Part shown: piece by piece, positions 46,930-58,330 of the stretch
Layout: each line of letters opens with the position of its first letter
Position numbering within the stretch: position 1 is the stretch's first letter
Origin: Erythroxylum novogranatense
Taxonomy: Eukaryota; Streptophyta; Magnoliopsida; Malpighiales; Erythroxylaceae
Direction: 5' to 3'
NCBI GenBank assembly: GCA_029891385.1
Contig: CM057228.1
Coordinates: 20,236,309 to 20,300,308 of the forward strand
Length of the DNA: 64,000 bases
The notes under the pieces: generated by a model
Seen by the model: only the letters and a program-made list of their open reading frames with translations
The model's database searches: none
What the model was told of the DNA's origin: nothing
Program-made: the position numbers and the translations under genes

Positions 46930-48557
46930 ATGACAACAATGCGAACATTGGGCGTAGAACAATTCATGGCTACAACTTCGGACGTAAACTACGATCCTTT
47001 CACTGCTGCCTGCCCTAACTTCGACGTCAATTTCGAAGTTAAAGGTTTATTGATCAACTCTCTCCCCAAATTTCACGGTTTGGCGGGAGAGGACCCCTAC
47101 ATGCATCTTCAAGCCCTTACCATGATTTGTCAGAGTATGAAGCCTGTAGGAGCACATCTGGACCAGGTGCTGTGGAAGGTATTCCACTTGTCGTTAGAAG
47201 GAAAGGCCCGGGAGTGGTACATGAGCCTCCCAAGGCATGTCGCAAATGCCTATCACAGTTGGGCCAACTTGCGGAAAGTTTTTTTGGAAAAGTATTTTCC
47301 AGCTTCTAGGACATCGTCGATGAGAAAGGAGATATATTCTGCCAAACAAGATTGTGACGAGTCCCTGTATGATTTTTGGAACAGATTCCAAGATCTGTTG
47401 TCTCGGTGCCCCCATCATCAGATCCCTGATGAACAATTGGTTCAATATTTTTATGATGGGTGAAGAATCAAGAGAAAGGAATGTTGGATCTTTGCGTCGG
47501 GAGGTTCGTTGATTGACCTCACCGCACCAGAAGCTTGGGCCCTGATTAAGAGAATGGCCCTGAATCATCAACAGTATAGTGTCCGTGATTCCAGGAACGT
47601 GAATGAAGTGGGAGCCATGTCGGCTCAAACTAAGAGGATGGAGAGCCTGGAATCGAAGGTAGATTCCTTTGAACATCGGATAACTTCCCGTTATCCTCGA
47701 TCACGGTGAACTTAAGAATTTGAATGTGCATCGCCCATCACCTTCCACCGAAGTCGTCGCACCCGGTTGTGATAGTTAATGGTCGATGATGCACATTTCA
47801 AGTGTTTGTCTGGCAGATATGAAGAAGTCTCAAAGAATGTATCAAGGTAGACAGGATCGAAAATGGGACCGTGATTCCAACACGTATAATGAGGATGGAG
47901 ATCCACCCAAATTTTAGTTGGAGGAATAACGCGGAAAGAGCACCAAACCGATTTCAGCAAGGGAGTGGAGCTGGTCAATCTACAAACCAGTTCCAGGATC
48001 AACAAGCGTTGACGGTGCAACAACCGCCGCCACCAAAGGAGGACACCAACCAACTGCTGCATAGTATGATGACGTTGATGAAAGAGGAACGAACTTCGAC
48101 AGCAACTCAATTCAACGCCATCGCAAACCTCATCCAACAGGACTCCGCTAAGAATGCTGCCCGTTTTAGCACCTTGGAAAAATGCATGGATCAATGGGAG
48201 ACCAAGGCCGAGAACCTGAACTCGTATGTCACTCAATTGTCTAATAATTTGAGTGACAATCAAGCTAGGAGCAGCGGATCCATTCCCTCCAACACGGTCA
48301 TTAACCCTAAGAGTTTAAATGCAATTGAGCTGAGGAGTGGAAAGAAAGTGCATTTCGACATTCCTGAAGAAGAAGAATGCACCGAAGAAATTGAGGTTGA
48401 AGAAGCGCCTCAAGTGAGAGAGAAGCAAGTTGTGCGATCAGAGAGTGGTCGCGAAGAGGAATTGTTGAGGAATAAGAAGCAATCAACAATTGAGGATAAA
48501 GAGAAATCATCGAGCATATTAGGAAGAAGAAGCGATAAGGATAAATCGGCGAAATGA
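46930..48557 (+). pseudogene. Athila-type gag, broken into about three frames
   Basis: The first frame (46930-47463) matches Athila gag: FHGLAGEDPYMHLQ, LSLEGKAREWYMSLP, FLEKYFPASRTSSMRKEI, then a block like LYDFWNRFQDLLSRCPHH. The second piece (47509-47709) continues it after a shift near 47463. The third (47871-48557) starts with HPNFSWRNN, followed by a Gln-rich coiled region and LNAIELRSGKKVHF near 48320, the Athila gag C-terminal signature, then an acidic linker. There is no zinc knuckle, as is usual for this lineage. Confidence 0.85.
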
Positions 48558-48735
48558 ACCAGCCAAGAAGGAAGTCGACTTAAGGACCTCCTTTTCCGAA
48601 CTCATATCGATGAGCAAGAAGGTCAATGAGCTAAAACATGAAAAGGAAATTATTGACCTGTTTGGGAAGGTTGAAGTCAATGTGCCCTGCTAGATTTGAT
48701 TAAGAAAGTCGGCCCACGCCAAGTACACGAAGGAC

Positions 48736-49424
48736 TTGTGCGAACAATGCGAAAATTTAGGCCTAATGAGCGTGTCCGGTGAGCTCAAATGTGTCACCTT
48801 GTTTAAGCCGCAGATACCGATAAAATGTCGGGACCACGGATCTTTTACCATCCCTTGCACCTTAGGGAAAGTGACCATAGGTAGAGCTTTGCTAGATCTA
48901 GGGGCAGCGATAAATGTGATGCCTGAGTCAGTATATAAGGCCTTGGGAGTGAAGAGTATTAAGCCCACATCTGTTATTCTCCAGTTAGCTGATAGGTCAT
49001 TTAGGCATCCCGTGGGAATTATTGAAGACATTACGGTCGGGTTAAAGGCTTTGTGTTTCTGCGGATTTTCGTGTTAGACATGACCTCGAAGTGGTACATG
49101 ACACTTCTCCGATCCTTGGGCGACCTTCCTGCGGATGCGAGCACAATGATTAACATGAAGGAAGGAAAGATCACCATGGAGGTTGGTGATCAACACGTTA
49201 GCTTCAACATGTATGAAGCTATGAAGCACCCTAACGAGGACTACTCTTTGCTAGGAGTGAATATGCTTGATGTGCTTGTGGATGATGCATGTGTTGATTT
49301 CGGCCACACCTTGACTCATCCTATCGACACTCTCTTGGAGAAGATTATTTTGATGATAGTGCATTGCCTATTCGAGATATGGGAATGGACATGGAGCTGC
49401 CCGGGAACCAAGTTGTTGAAATAG
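48736..49424 (+). pseudogene. Athila-type aspartic protease, frameshifted
   Basis: HGSFTIPCTLGKVTIGRALL is followed by DLGAAINVMPESVYKALG, the Athila/Tat form of the protease active site (DLG in place of DTG/DSG), and LQLADRSFRHPVGIIEDI. After a shift near 49075, INMKEGKITMEVGDQHVSFN and YEAMKHP continue the domain. Where RT should begin, the sequence instead passes into non-coding DNA near 49430. Confidence 0.85.
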
Positions 49425-49429
49425 AGCTT

Positions 49430-50394
49430 GGATATCATTGCCGATCCATCCCGAGCTACAAGATCCACCGTGAGCACGGTGTTTCTCTTCCTGCATTTTC
49501 GATATATATTTGTGCACGTTCTTTGATTTGATTTGATATGTTGTCTTTGTATGAATGTGTTGATTAAGTGTGGGGAGAACTCCAACGATGGGTTTAGAGT
49601 AGTAGGTAGGATTTCTCTTTCCGTTTGAATAAAGTGTTTCCCTCTGTTAGCTCTATGTTCTTCCTAGTTTAATGAAGTATGATTAGATTGAAGAGATTGG
49701 GTGAATTGTGCATTGATTAATTGGTGATTAAAAACCGAGTAGGATCCTTAATGTAATCTTACGGGTAGTTTGCCTGGCGAGAATCGTTGTTATTGCGGCT
49801 AATCTAGGTTTTTTCGCTTGTTACTTGTGACTGGCGACTACTTCGTCGCGGCGAATAAGGACATCTCTACCCTACGGACCGTTGGACATCTCTTTTGTCC
49901 GAGGCCCTTTTGGTCTTTTCCTCTCGCGTCTTTTCGTCTCCGCGTCTTCTTCTTTTCTTCTTCTTCTTTCTCCTTTCCTCCTCATTTCGCTGCCGCTTTT
50001 TGCCTCGCCGTCGCTCCTCTCTTTGCCATCTCTTTGTTTGAAGCTCCCAATCTCCTCAATCTTCTTCCAACCGTGTTTTCACCCTTCCGTAAGTGTTCCT
50101 ATTCCTTCCTCTTGTCCATTTTCGTTGATTAATCGTAGATTTGAGGCAAACACAGAACATTGTCACTGCGACTATTCATGAGAATCGCCATTCGCCGCGA
50201 CTACATTCATATCTCGCATGGCGAACTTAGGGTTTCACAGATGCCCGGTTATTGCGGCGATTACCTGCTGGCTGCGGCGAATGGAAGAGGACTTTTCTCG
50301 CTGCGTGACGTTCTGCTTGTCGCGGCGAATGGTCAAGACTTTGATTACGTATAATTTTCTTAGTTTAATGCCTATTCTAACGTTTGTTTGTGCA
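49430..50394 (+). other. Non-coding stretch replacing pol in the Athila-type element
   Basis: It contains a PPT-like AAGTGTGGGGAGAAC near 49566, a pyrimidine-rich stretch (49900-50110) and several TCGCGGCGAA-type motifs (49846-49855 and about 50180-50330). No RT, RNase H or integrase motif is present in any frame. Confidence 0.6.
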
Positions 50395-51560
50395 GAATTA
50401 TGCCTAGAATGAAACAAGCCACCGAGTGGAGCAATGACCATCCTCTTCTTCCTCCGATCACACCTTTCCCTTCCTCGCAACCTTCCGTTTTCCTCTCACC
50501 TAGCAGATCCACAGTATGTTCGATTAGCCACGCGAGTTGCGAGCAGACCATACTCACGGAAAAGCCATTCCTCTTACTCGGCTACTAACCCTTTTGTGGG
50601 TCAACTCTTTCAACTAGAGTTGACCGCCTCGCCACCCTCGCCGGTGGCAACCTTACCTTTATGCGCCAATACTACACCCATGCCGTTACTCTCACACCTA
50701 CGGAATTAATTTCCGGGTGTTTCTATCTCAAATGCTTTCACATACGCCATTATCGAGAGCACTACCACCTCCTGTTGTCCCTCGTTGTTACTATTCGAAA
50801 TGATCGCTGCATACCTGGTATGGCGTCATTCGTACTCTACGCCTACGAGGGTACTCGGTGGCTTCAACCCCGAGGGCTCGGTAGCTATATCCGGCGTTCG
50901 ACCTCCTCCCCAAGCCCGTCCATGGTTACATTTTATATGTAACAACATTTTACCTACTCTCCACCTCACCAACATTCCAAAGGAGCAGGCTCTGACATAT
51001 ATCTGCTTATGGTGGCCACCTGTGGACCTAGCTTCCGCCATATCCTCCGCCCTCCTTGGTGTGTCCTCGCCACCAACCCCAAACTCAAACTCCTTTTCCC
51101 CATCTTATTTCCGACTGTTCCGGACTGTCGAGTCCCGGAGCATCATGCCGATCTCACCTTTTCTTTGCTTCCCTTTTATCTCGTCCGTCTCGGTAAGCCT
51201 CACCTTGCCCACCGCCTCACAACTCCTTCCTCTCCTGACCTCCTCCTCGCCTGTATCCCTCGAGCACCTTCTCCCACCCTCCGTCCTTCCTCCTGTTTCC
51301 TCTCGCCTCCTATCCTACCCCAATGTCTTCCCACCTTCATTCCCCTGCTCCTTCGAGGTGGCTCTGCTGCCGGGGCGTCTTTCGGCTTGAGGCCCAGCTC
51401 ACTTCTTCGAGGCCCAGATGATCGCCGACCGCGAGTTCAGTCGCTCGATGCTGACCATGATTGCGACTCACCTCGGGCTGCCTATTCCGCCTCCTGCTCC
51501 CAGCTCTTCTGCCGCTGCCCCTCCGGATCCGCCCGCTGATGATCCTGCGAGAATAGTTTA
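50395..51560 (+). pseudogene. Athila extra ORF, plant-transposon-protein-like
   Basis: Starts with MPRMKQATEW at 50400 and then shifts frame several times. Pieces include GGNLTFMRQYYTHAVTLTPT-like sequence near 50640-50700 and NILPTLHLTNIPKEQALTYI near 50945-51010. These resemble the putative plant transposon protein domain encoded 3' of pol in Athila elements, sometimes called env-like. A Pro/Ser-rich tail ends near 51560. Function is unknown. The assignment rests on weak similarity and position. Confidence 0.5.
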
Positions 51561-52948
51561 ATTTGTTTCTTTTGTTTCTTTTGTCGTTGTTCTTTTCCTG
51601 TATTTTCTTTTCTTCGTTGTAATTTTTAGTTAGTTCTTTGGCTCCTATTATTTTTTGTACATTTCTTTTTGAGCTTAATGATATATCCCCGTTCTCTTTG
51701 TGTTCTAGTTGTTTCATGCTTCTATACATGCCTACTTTGCCATTGTGGACAATGCCATGTTTAAGTGTGGGGAACGTTCCTTTTATATTATGCATTGTAC
51801 ACCTATTAAAATTTGTGCATAATTTTGTGGGCCGTTGCTTTTCTTGATAAATTTGGACTCAATCAAAACATTTTCTGCACTTGTTCTTTTGTGCCCTTGC
51901 ATGCAAAACCCTTATAAGTTTCAAGCGATACTTGAGTTTTGAAAATGCTCTCCATTCTTGACGATAATTGGTTTTGGCAAAATTTTAACTTTGAAGTTTT
52001 CAAAACAAAGTAAATGGGAGCATGCTAACAAGGTAGCATTTTAAGTTTTAAGACTTGAGATTGATCATTGAGACAAAACCTTGTTGGAAGGATATTCGAG
52101 CCAAATTTTCTTCTATATTTTTGTGTGCATCTGCTTAGTCCATTCTTCTCTAGAACTTGTGTCAATTTTTACTCAAAGCTTGATGGACTAGATTTTTGTG
52201 GATATGATAGAGGCGTTTTTCTTTCGGCTCTTTCCCCAAACACCAACCCTTAAACACTTTTTCCTCTTGCTAGCCCTTGAGCCTTTTCTTTATGAGCATT
52301 TGCATACATTCTTAGATGATCGGTAGTCTGTGTTTAGTTATTAGCTGTTGAAAAAAAAAAGTGTTGAAAAATGAAAAGTGTTAGTCTTGTGTATCCCGAA
52401 AAGGGATCATAATGTGTTGCATCCCAAAAAGGGATTAGCATCTCAAAATGAGATAGCCAAAAAAAAAAGTGTGTGTATTCAATTTATTTTAGTGTAGTGT
52501 TTTAGTTTTCTTTGTTGACATCGATTCCTCACTTTATGCGCATGCTCATATTTTTTCTTTCTTTCACATCATCCATTCATTTAGCCTTCCGCTCATTACA
52601 ACCCTTAAAGACCTCTTGATCTTCAAATTGATAGTCCTTGTAGTGGAGAAATAAAATTGATACAAGCCTATGGTAGGAGATGTATTAAGCAGATTGAGAG
52701 AAAAATATCCCTACTATACAAGTGAGACGAGCGTAAACACCATATCCTGAGTGATTCTCTGTTGTTCAATCTCTTGTGCTTAAATTCTTTCAATGTTTGT
52801 TTTATTAGCACTCTTTCAATTTGTTGCGTTAGAATTCTGATAAAGTGGATTGAGTCAATTTTGGTTGTTGTTTGAGCATGGGCAGAATTTTCTTTTACTC
52901 TTGTACCTTTTTGACTCTTATAAGCTTTGTTCAGGAGTACAAAGGTTT
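51561..52948 (+). other. Athila-type 3' untranslated region
   Basis: AT-rich, no ORF recognised. A second PPT-like AAGTGTGGGGAACG lies near 51762. At 52390-52460 short repeats of a GGGATnA/GATCCC-like phrase (CCCGAAAAGGGATCA, CCCAAAAAGGGATTA) occur. Confidence 0.5.
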
Positions 52949-52963
52949 AAGTGTGGGAGAATT
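52949..52963 (+). promoter_or_regulatory. Athila-type polypurine tract
   Basis: AAGTGTGGGAGAATT lies directly before the 3' LTR. Related AAGTGTGGGG copies occur at about 49566 and 51762. Confidence 0.75.
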
Positions 52964-54401
52964 TGATTGGACCAAATTTATATTATAAATTAGGCCCGTT
53001 TTCTTTAGTAATTATGCATTTGTTGACTCCTGATTTATGATTTTTATGCTTATTTTGGTCCCGCACATTGATTTTTGATAAATTGCACATTGTCAGTATT
53101 TTGTTGTCATTTGTCATTAATTTTGCATAATTTTATTGGGACAATTGATCTGCGAATGGGTTGTATTTTGTAGGACCAAAGGTCAACATTCAACAAGTCA
53201 ACACGCCGCGAGATTATTTGGGCGAACTAAACTCTCCATTCGCCGAGGCGAATTAATGGTATTAATTCTTTCGCGCGGCGAGTGACCATTCAACGTCATT
53301 GCAATGAACGAAGCCATTCTTAGGCGAAAGTCGGATAATCCGACCTATATTTGGCAAAAGTTCCTTTGTTCGACCCGACCCAGACGCATCCTATAAAACT
53401 TTGCCATTTAGGGCAAAAACAGAGACGACCGCATGAGTTTTCTTCTCTTCTTTCCTTCGCTTCTAATATTTTTCGTTTTGTTTGTTTTCTTGATTCGCCG
53501 CTTCAAACGAAACGACCTTGATCTCATTCATCTCTTCCATCGCTTTCTCATCTGCGTTACGTTCGTCGTTGGAAACATGAACCGAGGTGATCCTTCAACA
53601 GCGAAGATTTCATCCGTACTATAATTGGCTAAGTGTACTATCTTTGAAATGTAGCAATGGTTGGAGTTCCGTGAGCTAAACAAGGGTAATCGATTATAGT
53701 TAGGATTTGATTTGTATTTGCAATGATCCGAGTTGGTATTTTGCAATGTATTTCGATTGAATCTTGCTATAGTTTAGTAGGATGTTAACTATGATCTATG
53801 GTATGGATCGATTTCTGTTGAAGTTTGTGCCAAATACATGAAGTCTCATGTATGTTAAACAGATTTGCATGAGTTGATTTAATCTACCTAGTTGTGTTTG
53901 GTTAAATTAATTTTGTGTTTATTTGATTAACTTTGTTGCATTAATCATTCCATAGCATACACTAAGGTTTTTAACGAATTTTAATTAATCGAGTTGATTA
54001 ATTAATTTTGGACTTAACGAGTTATTAAGGTTTAGCTTTCGAAATTTAGTGGATTTCAAACCTCGATATTATTTTGAACGATGATGACCCGAGCTACATT
54101 TTCGGAGAGCTTTAGTAAGTTGATTTCAAACTTGTTTAATTTCAATCGTTTAGTTTTCTAAAATCCCAAAACATTTATTCTTACTTTGGCTTAGTTTAAT
54201 TTTTAGTTAATCAAATCAAAACCCCTTTTATTGCTTTAATTGCATGCATCATTCAAACATTAGGCTAGTCTAGAATCGGTTAGTACCTTTGGTTCCTTGA
54301 GAGTCGACGAGGTTGCATCCTGTATTGCAATCCTTGGTATAAATTTTATTTGACCGGTTTCCGAGGATCAATTTTAATATTGAACGATAAGCCGACGATC
54401 A
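52964..54401 (+). repeat. Athila-type 3' LTR (1,438 bp)
   Basis: It is co-linear with the 5' LTR. The dyad ATTCGCCgaGGCGAAT is kept (53238-53253) and TATAAAA is at 53392-53398. The block from about 53200 to 53360 differs by many small indels from the 5' copy, while flanking AT-rich parts are almost identical. Confidence 0.9.
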
Positions 54402-55167
54402 GTGATTTTTCCAGAAAAGGGGCAAAAGTTTGGCGAGCAGGGCTGCACGGAGAGGACATGGCCGGCGAGGATCCAAGGTCCCTGCGTCAAAGCACAAAGG
54501 TAATCAGATTCTTCTTTAAAGTTAATGAGAAAAAAATCATTTTCTAAATCAACAAGTTTCAGGGGGCCTGTGGGAGTCCAGAGGGACTGGAGGCGGTCCT
54601 TCAGCAGAGTGAACCCGATCTTGCATCCCAGAAGCTTTACAACGACGACATTGGCCCAGAGATGGTCGAGCTTGGCTTTAAATGTGTTGGAGAGTTCAAC
54701 CCCGACACCATGTGAACCCTGGACCAGAGTAATGTCACCTTCGGACAATTCAATATGATCCTCATCAGGCCAAGGTAAGTCAATTGATGTGGTTGCATTG
54801 CGGCGAGGGCCTGTTAACGCCTCGCTATAACTATGGGAAGGGGTTGGGGCAGGCTGGGCGGAAGGGGGGGTCTTCCTCCCGCTCCCGAATGCGGACTTTC
54901 TTGGCGGTTGGACCAGTAGAAGGTGGGGCTATGGGTGCTTCCATAGGAGGCAGCGGGTTCGGAGCTCGCTAGTTGTAAAATGAGTTGGGGATTATAGCGA
55001 TGTGAGTGAAGGTGAACAGTAGCTCAGACAAGGTGAACAGTAGCTCAGTTTCGTTCAAAGTAATCTTTTGGCTCTTTCTTTCTCTCAATTCTAACAATCG
55101 GAAAGTTATCTCTTTCAAAGCAAAGTCTGATTCACTAGAATAGAAATATACAAAGCTTTTAACGCAT
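54402..55167 (-). pseudogene. L1 5' UTR and ORF1 N-terminal half (DUF4283-like)
   Basis: The minus strand starts with about 220 nt of 5' UTR (55167-54945), including two copies of a 19-nt AAGGTGAACAGTAGCTCAG unit at about 55007 and 55030. ORF1 ATG is at 54944-54942 (MEAPIAPPSTGPTAKKVRIR). A one-base shift in a C run (plus-strand G run near 54869) moves the frame. After it the frame is open through ELSEGDITLVQG and the DUF4283-like block (KLLGCKIGFTLLKDRLQSLW, FFLINFKEESDYLCAL, GPWILAGHVLSV) to the Athila junction. The domain binds nucleic acid in related proteins (family inference). Confidence 0.85.
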
Positions 55168-55183
55168 AGAAACAAGGATGTTT
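55168..55183. repeat. Target-site duplication of the L1, right copy
   Basis: AGAAACAAGGATGTTT matches 13157-13172 at 15 of 16 positions and sits immediately before the L1 5' UTR in LINE orientation. Confidence 0.8.
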
Positions 55184-56479
55184 ATAGGCAATAACATAGC
55201 ACTAGAAATAGTAAAAGTCCACTTAGGAACCAAAGACCAGGTGATAATCCTCCTAAAAGTTCAAAGGTAGAGTAATGTGTGTGAATGAACTGATTTGGAA
55301 CTAGTCCTATGGATTTCTTAACATAAGAAATAAATAGGAACAACAAGTAAATATGAAGCCAACTTTCAAAAAAATTAACCCTTTTTTAAATGTTTTTTAG
55401 TGACAATCAATAACAAAACCATAGGGAATTTAAACTCCATTTCTTGTTTTTTTAAAGCTTCCACATCCATCAGTCTTTTGTCAATAAATACAATTAGGTT
55501 ATTCATTCCCAATACAAAATATATGGTTTTAATTGATAGCCAATCTCCAAAAATAATATATGATTTTTTAATCAATTTCTATGTTAATCATAACATACTA
55601 TGAAACAGGAAGATTCAAAGTCTAGTGAAACATCAACTTTATTTTGTAAAGGCATTCAAACAAATGTTTCGTTGCGTATTTCTTTTACCATTTTCTTTTT
55701 ATAATTATGCTAATGTGAACATGAGTAAACTGAGAAACATAAGAAACTAACCTTAGCACATGAAACTACAATGAACAATTTTACTTTAGCTTTTGCTATT
55801 GCATTTGCCTTACACCTTAAATCATCCTACCATATGTAAAAGTCAACTATGACTATTAAAGAAATCTTACCATGATTAACTTCTTGTTTGAAGTTGTTTT
55901 CTCACTTAACAACGATAGTCCTACAATTAATATTCCTACATAAGATTTGTTGATAAGTATTAGTAACTTTAAAGTACTTAAGATATATGTCTAAATAATT
56001 AAAAAGCCATAATTTTAAAGGAAATAAAGTACAATTTTAAACTACTCAAGATCCCACTAAGCTTAACTCTTCCACTCTGTAAACATTTTGGAAAAATGAT
56101 GTCTAGAAGATGGAGTAGAACTTAAGCTTATCTAATCACATAGTGTAGAGAAAATTTAGTTACAAGCAAAAAATAAGTAAATTGAAAACAAAATAGTCCA
56201 AAAAAATGGGCTAGCTAATCATTATAGTCAAGATCATCAATAGTTTGCACCATTTCATCCATATAAAAAATTATTATGTAAATTATACTCAATTATTCAA
56301 TATTTTATTAGATAAATACATGATAATTAATAAATAAATATACCTTCATAATTGGAAATCGTTTAAAAAACTTTCAACTAGATAAATGGACTCCTTTGTA
56401 TTCAAATTCCTTATACTTTTGATAATATAAAAGATTATATAATAAATAATTATTGAAATTATAAAATTAGAAAACTAAT
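55184..56479. other. AT-rich interval, nothing recognised
   Basis: Old AT-rich DNA to the right of the L1. Short open frames (for example about 55375-55600) show no family signature. No RNA gene seen. Confidence 0.4.
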
Positions 56480-58330
56480 GTACTATAAAGTATAGAGTTT
56501 ACCTTGAATATGATTAGTACCTAACTAATTTCGAGCACACATCAAGATATTCATAGTTTTAGGATGAAGTTGATTACGATGAGAACTCACTATCTAACCA
56601 TTAATATTAAAAACAAACTCGAAAGTAACTACAATTACTGGAATTATTATTAGGTCTGCAAATGCTTATAGAATTGAATATGAAGCCATAGTGGTCTTCT
56701 ACCACAATAATATATTAAAATATTACCTAATTGTAGTCATAAGATCAACTTTCAAATAATTGTCAACATCCATTCTACTATAAGAAATCCTAACCCTTTT
56801 TTCCTTCATGAATTCCGTACAACAAAGACCTAAACATTCAACATTGATTAATGATGATTTTTTAGCAGAAGATGAAGCTAATATACTAAACTGCTATGAA
56901 CCATCTCTTTATCCAATTTAATTGATAATCATTAAAGAAATTATTGTAAAGGTTTTAATGATATCAAAATGTTCTTCAACCCAATCACCATACTACTTCG
57001 GGTTTAATACATAAAAAAATTGCCACAATTTTACTAATCATATTATACCAATAATTGTTAAATTTCTCATCATCTGCTCTACCATTACCTGAATTACCTT
57101 ATTTGAATCAAAGATCCACTCAGATTTTGATCTCAAACATGATAGAAAAACAAATATGTTAAGTTGGATACCTCATTCTAGAGATCAACCAAGTAATATA
57201 AAACATCTCCAACTTCTCACAAATTTCTTTTGTCAAATCCCATTGATATTATCTTAGCAAAAAAGTATATTGAAATCTTATTATCTTAATATGATTACTT
57301 GTCAAATGTAGCATCTTGAATGTGGAATTCCATCGTATTAGACAATCCATAATCAAAATTTTCTTAGTGTATAGAATACAAAATTGTCCTACAGTTTCCT
57401 CAAATTTTACAATTTGTTTTGGTGTTGTATTCCAATATGCTACACTATTCTAGATTGCTTTTACCTTTTCTTTAATTATCCTCAAGCTATCCTTCACTAT
57501 ACAATATATACACAAAATAGAGCATATATAAAAAACCTCCCATCCTTCAACAAGCTCTTAACCTTCAAGTTGGTCTTAAATTTAATGATCATAGCATTAT
57601 TTGTGTTACAATTATCCAAAGTTATGATTGAGGGCACCATGTCAATATTCTACTCACTAGAACATAAATAAAGCTACCATTTGAAAATACAATCAAATAT
57701 AAATTATAATATAATCGAATAACAAATGATAAAAATAAAGAATATTATTTACCTCATGATTTGACATCATAAAGTTCAATCATGGTTAATGCAATGTATC
57801 ATTAGCACCATAGAATCCTTATTTTGATTGATAGTCATTTATATGTCTAACGTAATGGTAACTCAATCATGATTAACTAATAGCATCTTCAATGTAAAAT
57901 TCTTATATTCTTTATAAATATTAAAGATGTCTTTTGTTAATAGTATTACGACTTGACATCTTAAAGGTCAGTTAAAGTGAGCTAGCAAACATTCTGAATT
58001 CTTGATTATCTACAATTGATAGTGAATATTCATTTCTTATGATCATAATTGCAAGTACATGCTTAAATCTCTTAAGATCACAAGCCGAGATGGTAATTTC
58101 ACTTTTTCCTTTTCATTAGATTAAGGGTTAAAAAAAAGTTTAACATCCTAATATCATGTTTCTGTTATTATAAGAGTTTGTATGCCTTTTGAAATGGCAC
58201 ATTCTTCCTTTAGAGCCTTTAACCAAAATCTTATGACAATACTTGTAGTTCATTTTATCAAATTTATCACTTGATTTAGTCTTGTTGGTTTAAAAAGTTA
58301 GTACATCTTTTAAGTGGTAGTTCCTTTTGT
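56480..58330 (-). pseudogene. hAT-family transposase fossil
   Basis: hAT transposases move cut-and-paste DNA transposons. On the minus strand, across many stops, the domain order of a plant hAT transposase is legible. A BED-type zinc finger at about 58260-58142 has YKYCHKILVKGSKGRMCHFK and RHTN (one Cys replaced by Tyr). At about 58000-57750 there are blocks like NEYSLSIVDN and NTINK. DNCNTNNAMI lies near 57620-57597, RWNSTF near 57337-57321, and the C-terminal dimerisation block SSHRNQLHPKTMNILMCARN at about 56590-56520. No intact frame longer than about 60 codons remains. Terminal inverted repeats and an 8-bp target duplication were not identified. Confidence 0.72.

Larger units (their letters stand above)
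44839..54401 (+). mobile_element. Pol-less Athila-type Ty3 retrotransposon
   Basis: It is 9,563 bp with an exact target duplication GTGAT (44834-44838 and 54402-54406). The LTRs begin TGATTGGACC and end CGACGATCA (1,440 and 1,438 bp). Inside are an Asp-tRNA-like primer site, gag, a protease with DLGA, then non-coding sequence, a plant-transposon-protein-like ORF and a polypurine tract. RT, RNase H and integrase are absent. LTRs differ visibly, especially around GC-rich dyads, so it is older than G2. It interrupts L1 ORF1. Confidence 0.9.
13173..55167 (-). mobile_element. L1-type LINE split into four pieces by LTR insertions
   Basis: The element runs from its 5' end at 55167 to its 3' poly(A) at 13173 on the minus strand. 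Its segments are 54402-55167 (5' UTR, ORF1 N-terminal half), 44239-44838 (ORF1 middle with zinc knuckle), 22235-25746 (ORF1 tail, endonuclease, reverse transcriptase, zf-RVT) and 13173-13794 (RNase H, 3' end). Removing the inserts and duplicated target sites leaves about 5,485 bp, a normal size for a plant L1. At the Athila and LTR B junctions the reading frame resumes in phase when the insert and one TSD copy are removed. The element is inactive (see segments). Confidence 0.88.

Noticed and set aside
50395..51560. A true envelope gene in the Athila-type element
   Set aside because: No signal peptide, transmembrane segment or fusion feature can be read. The pieces fit the plant-transposon-protein-like ORF better.
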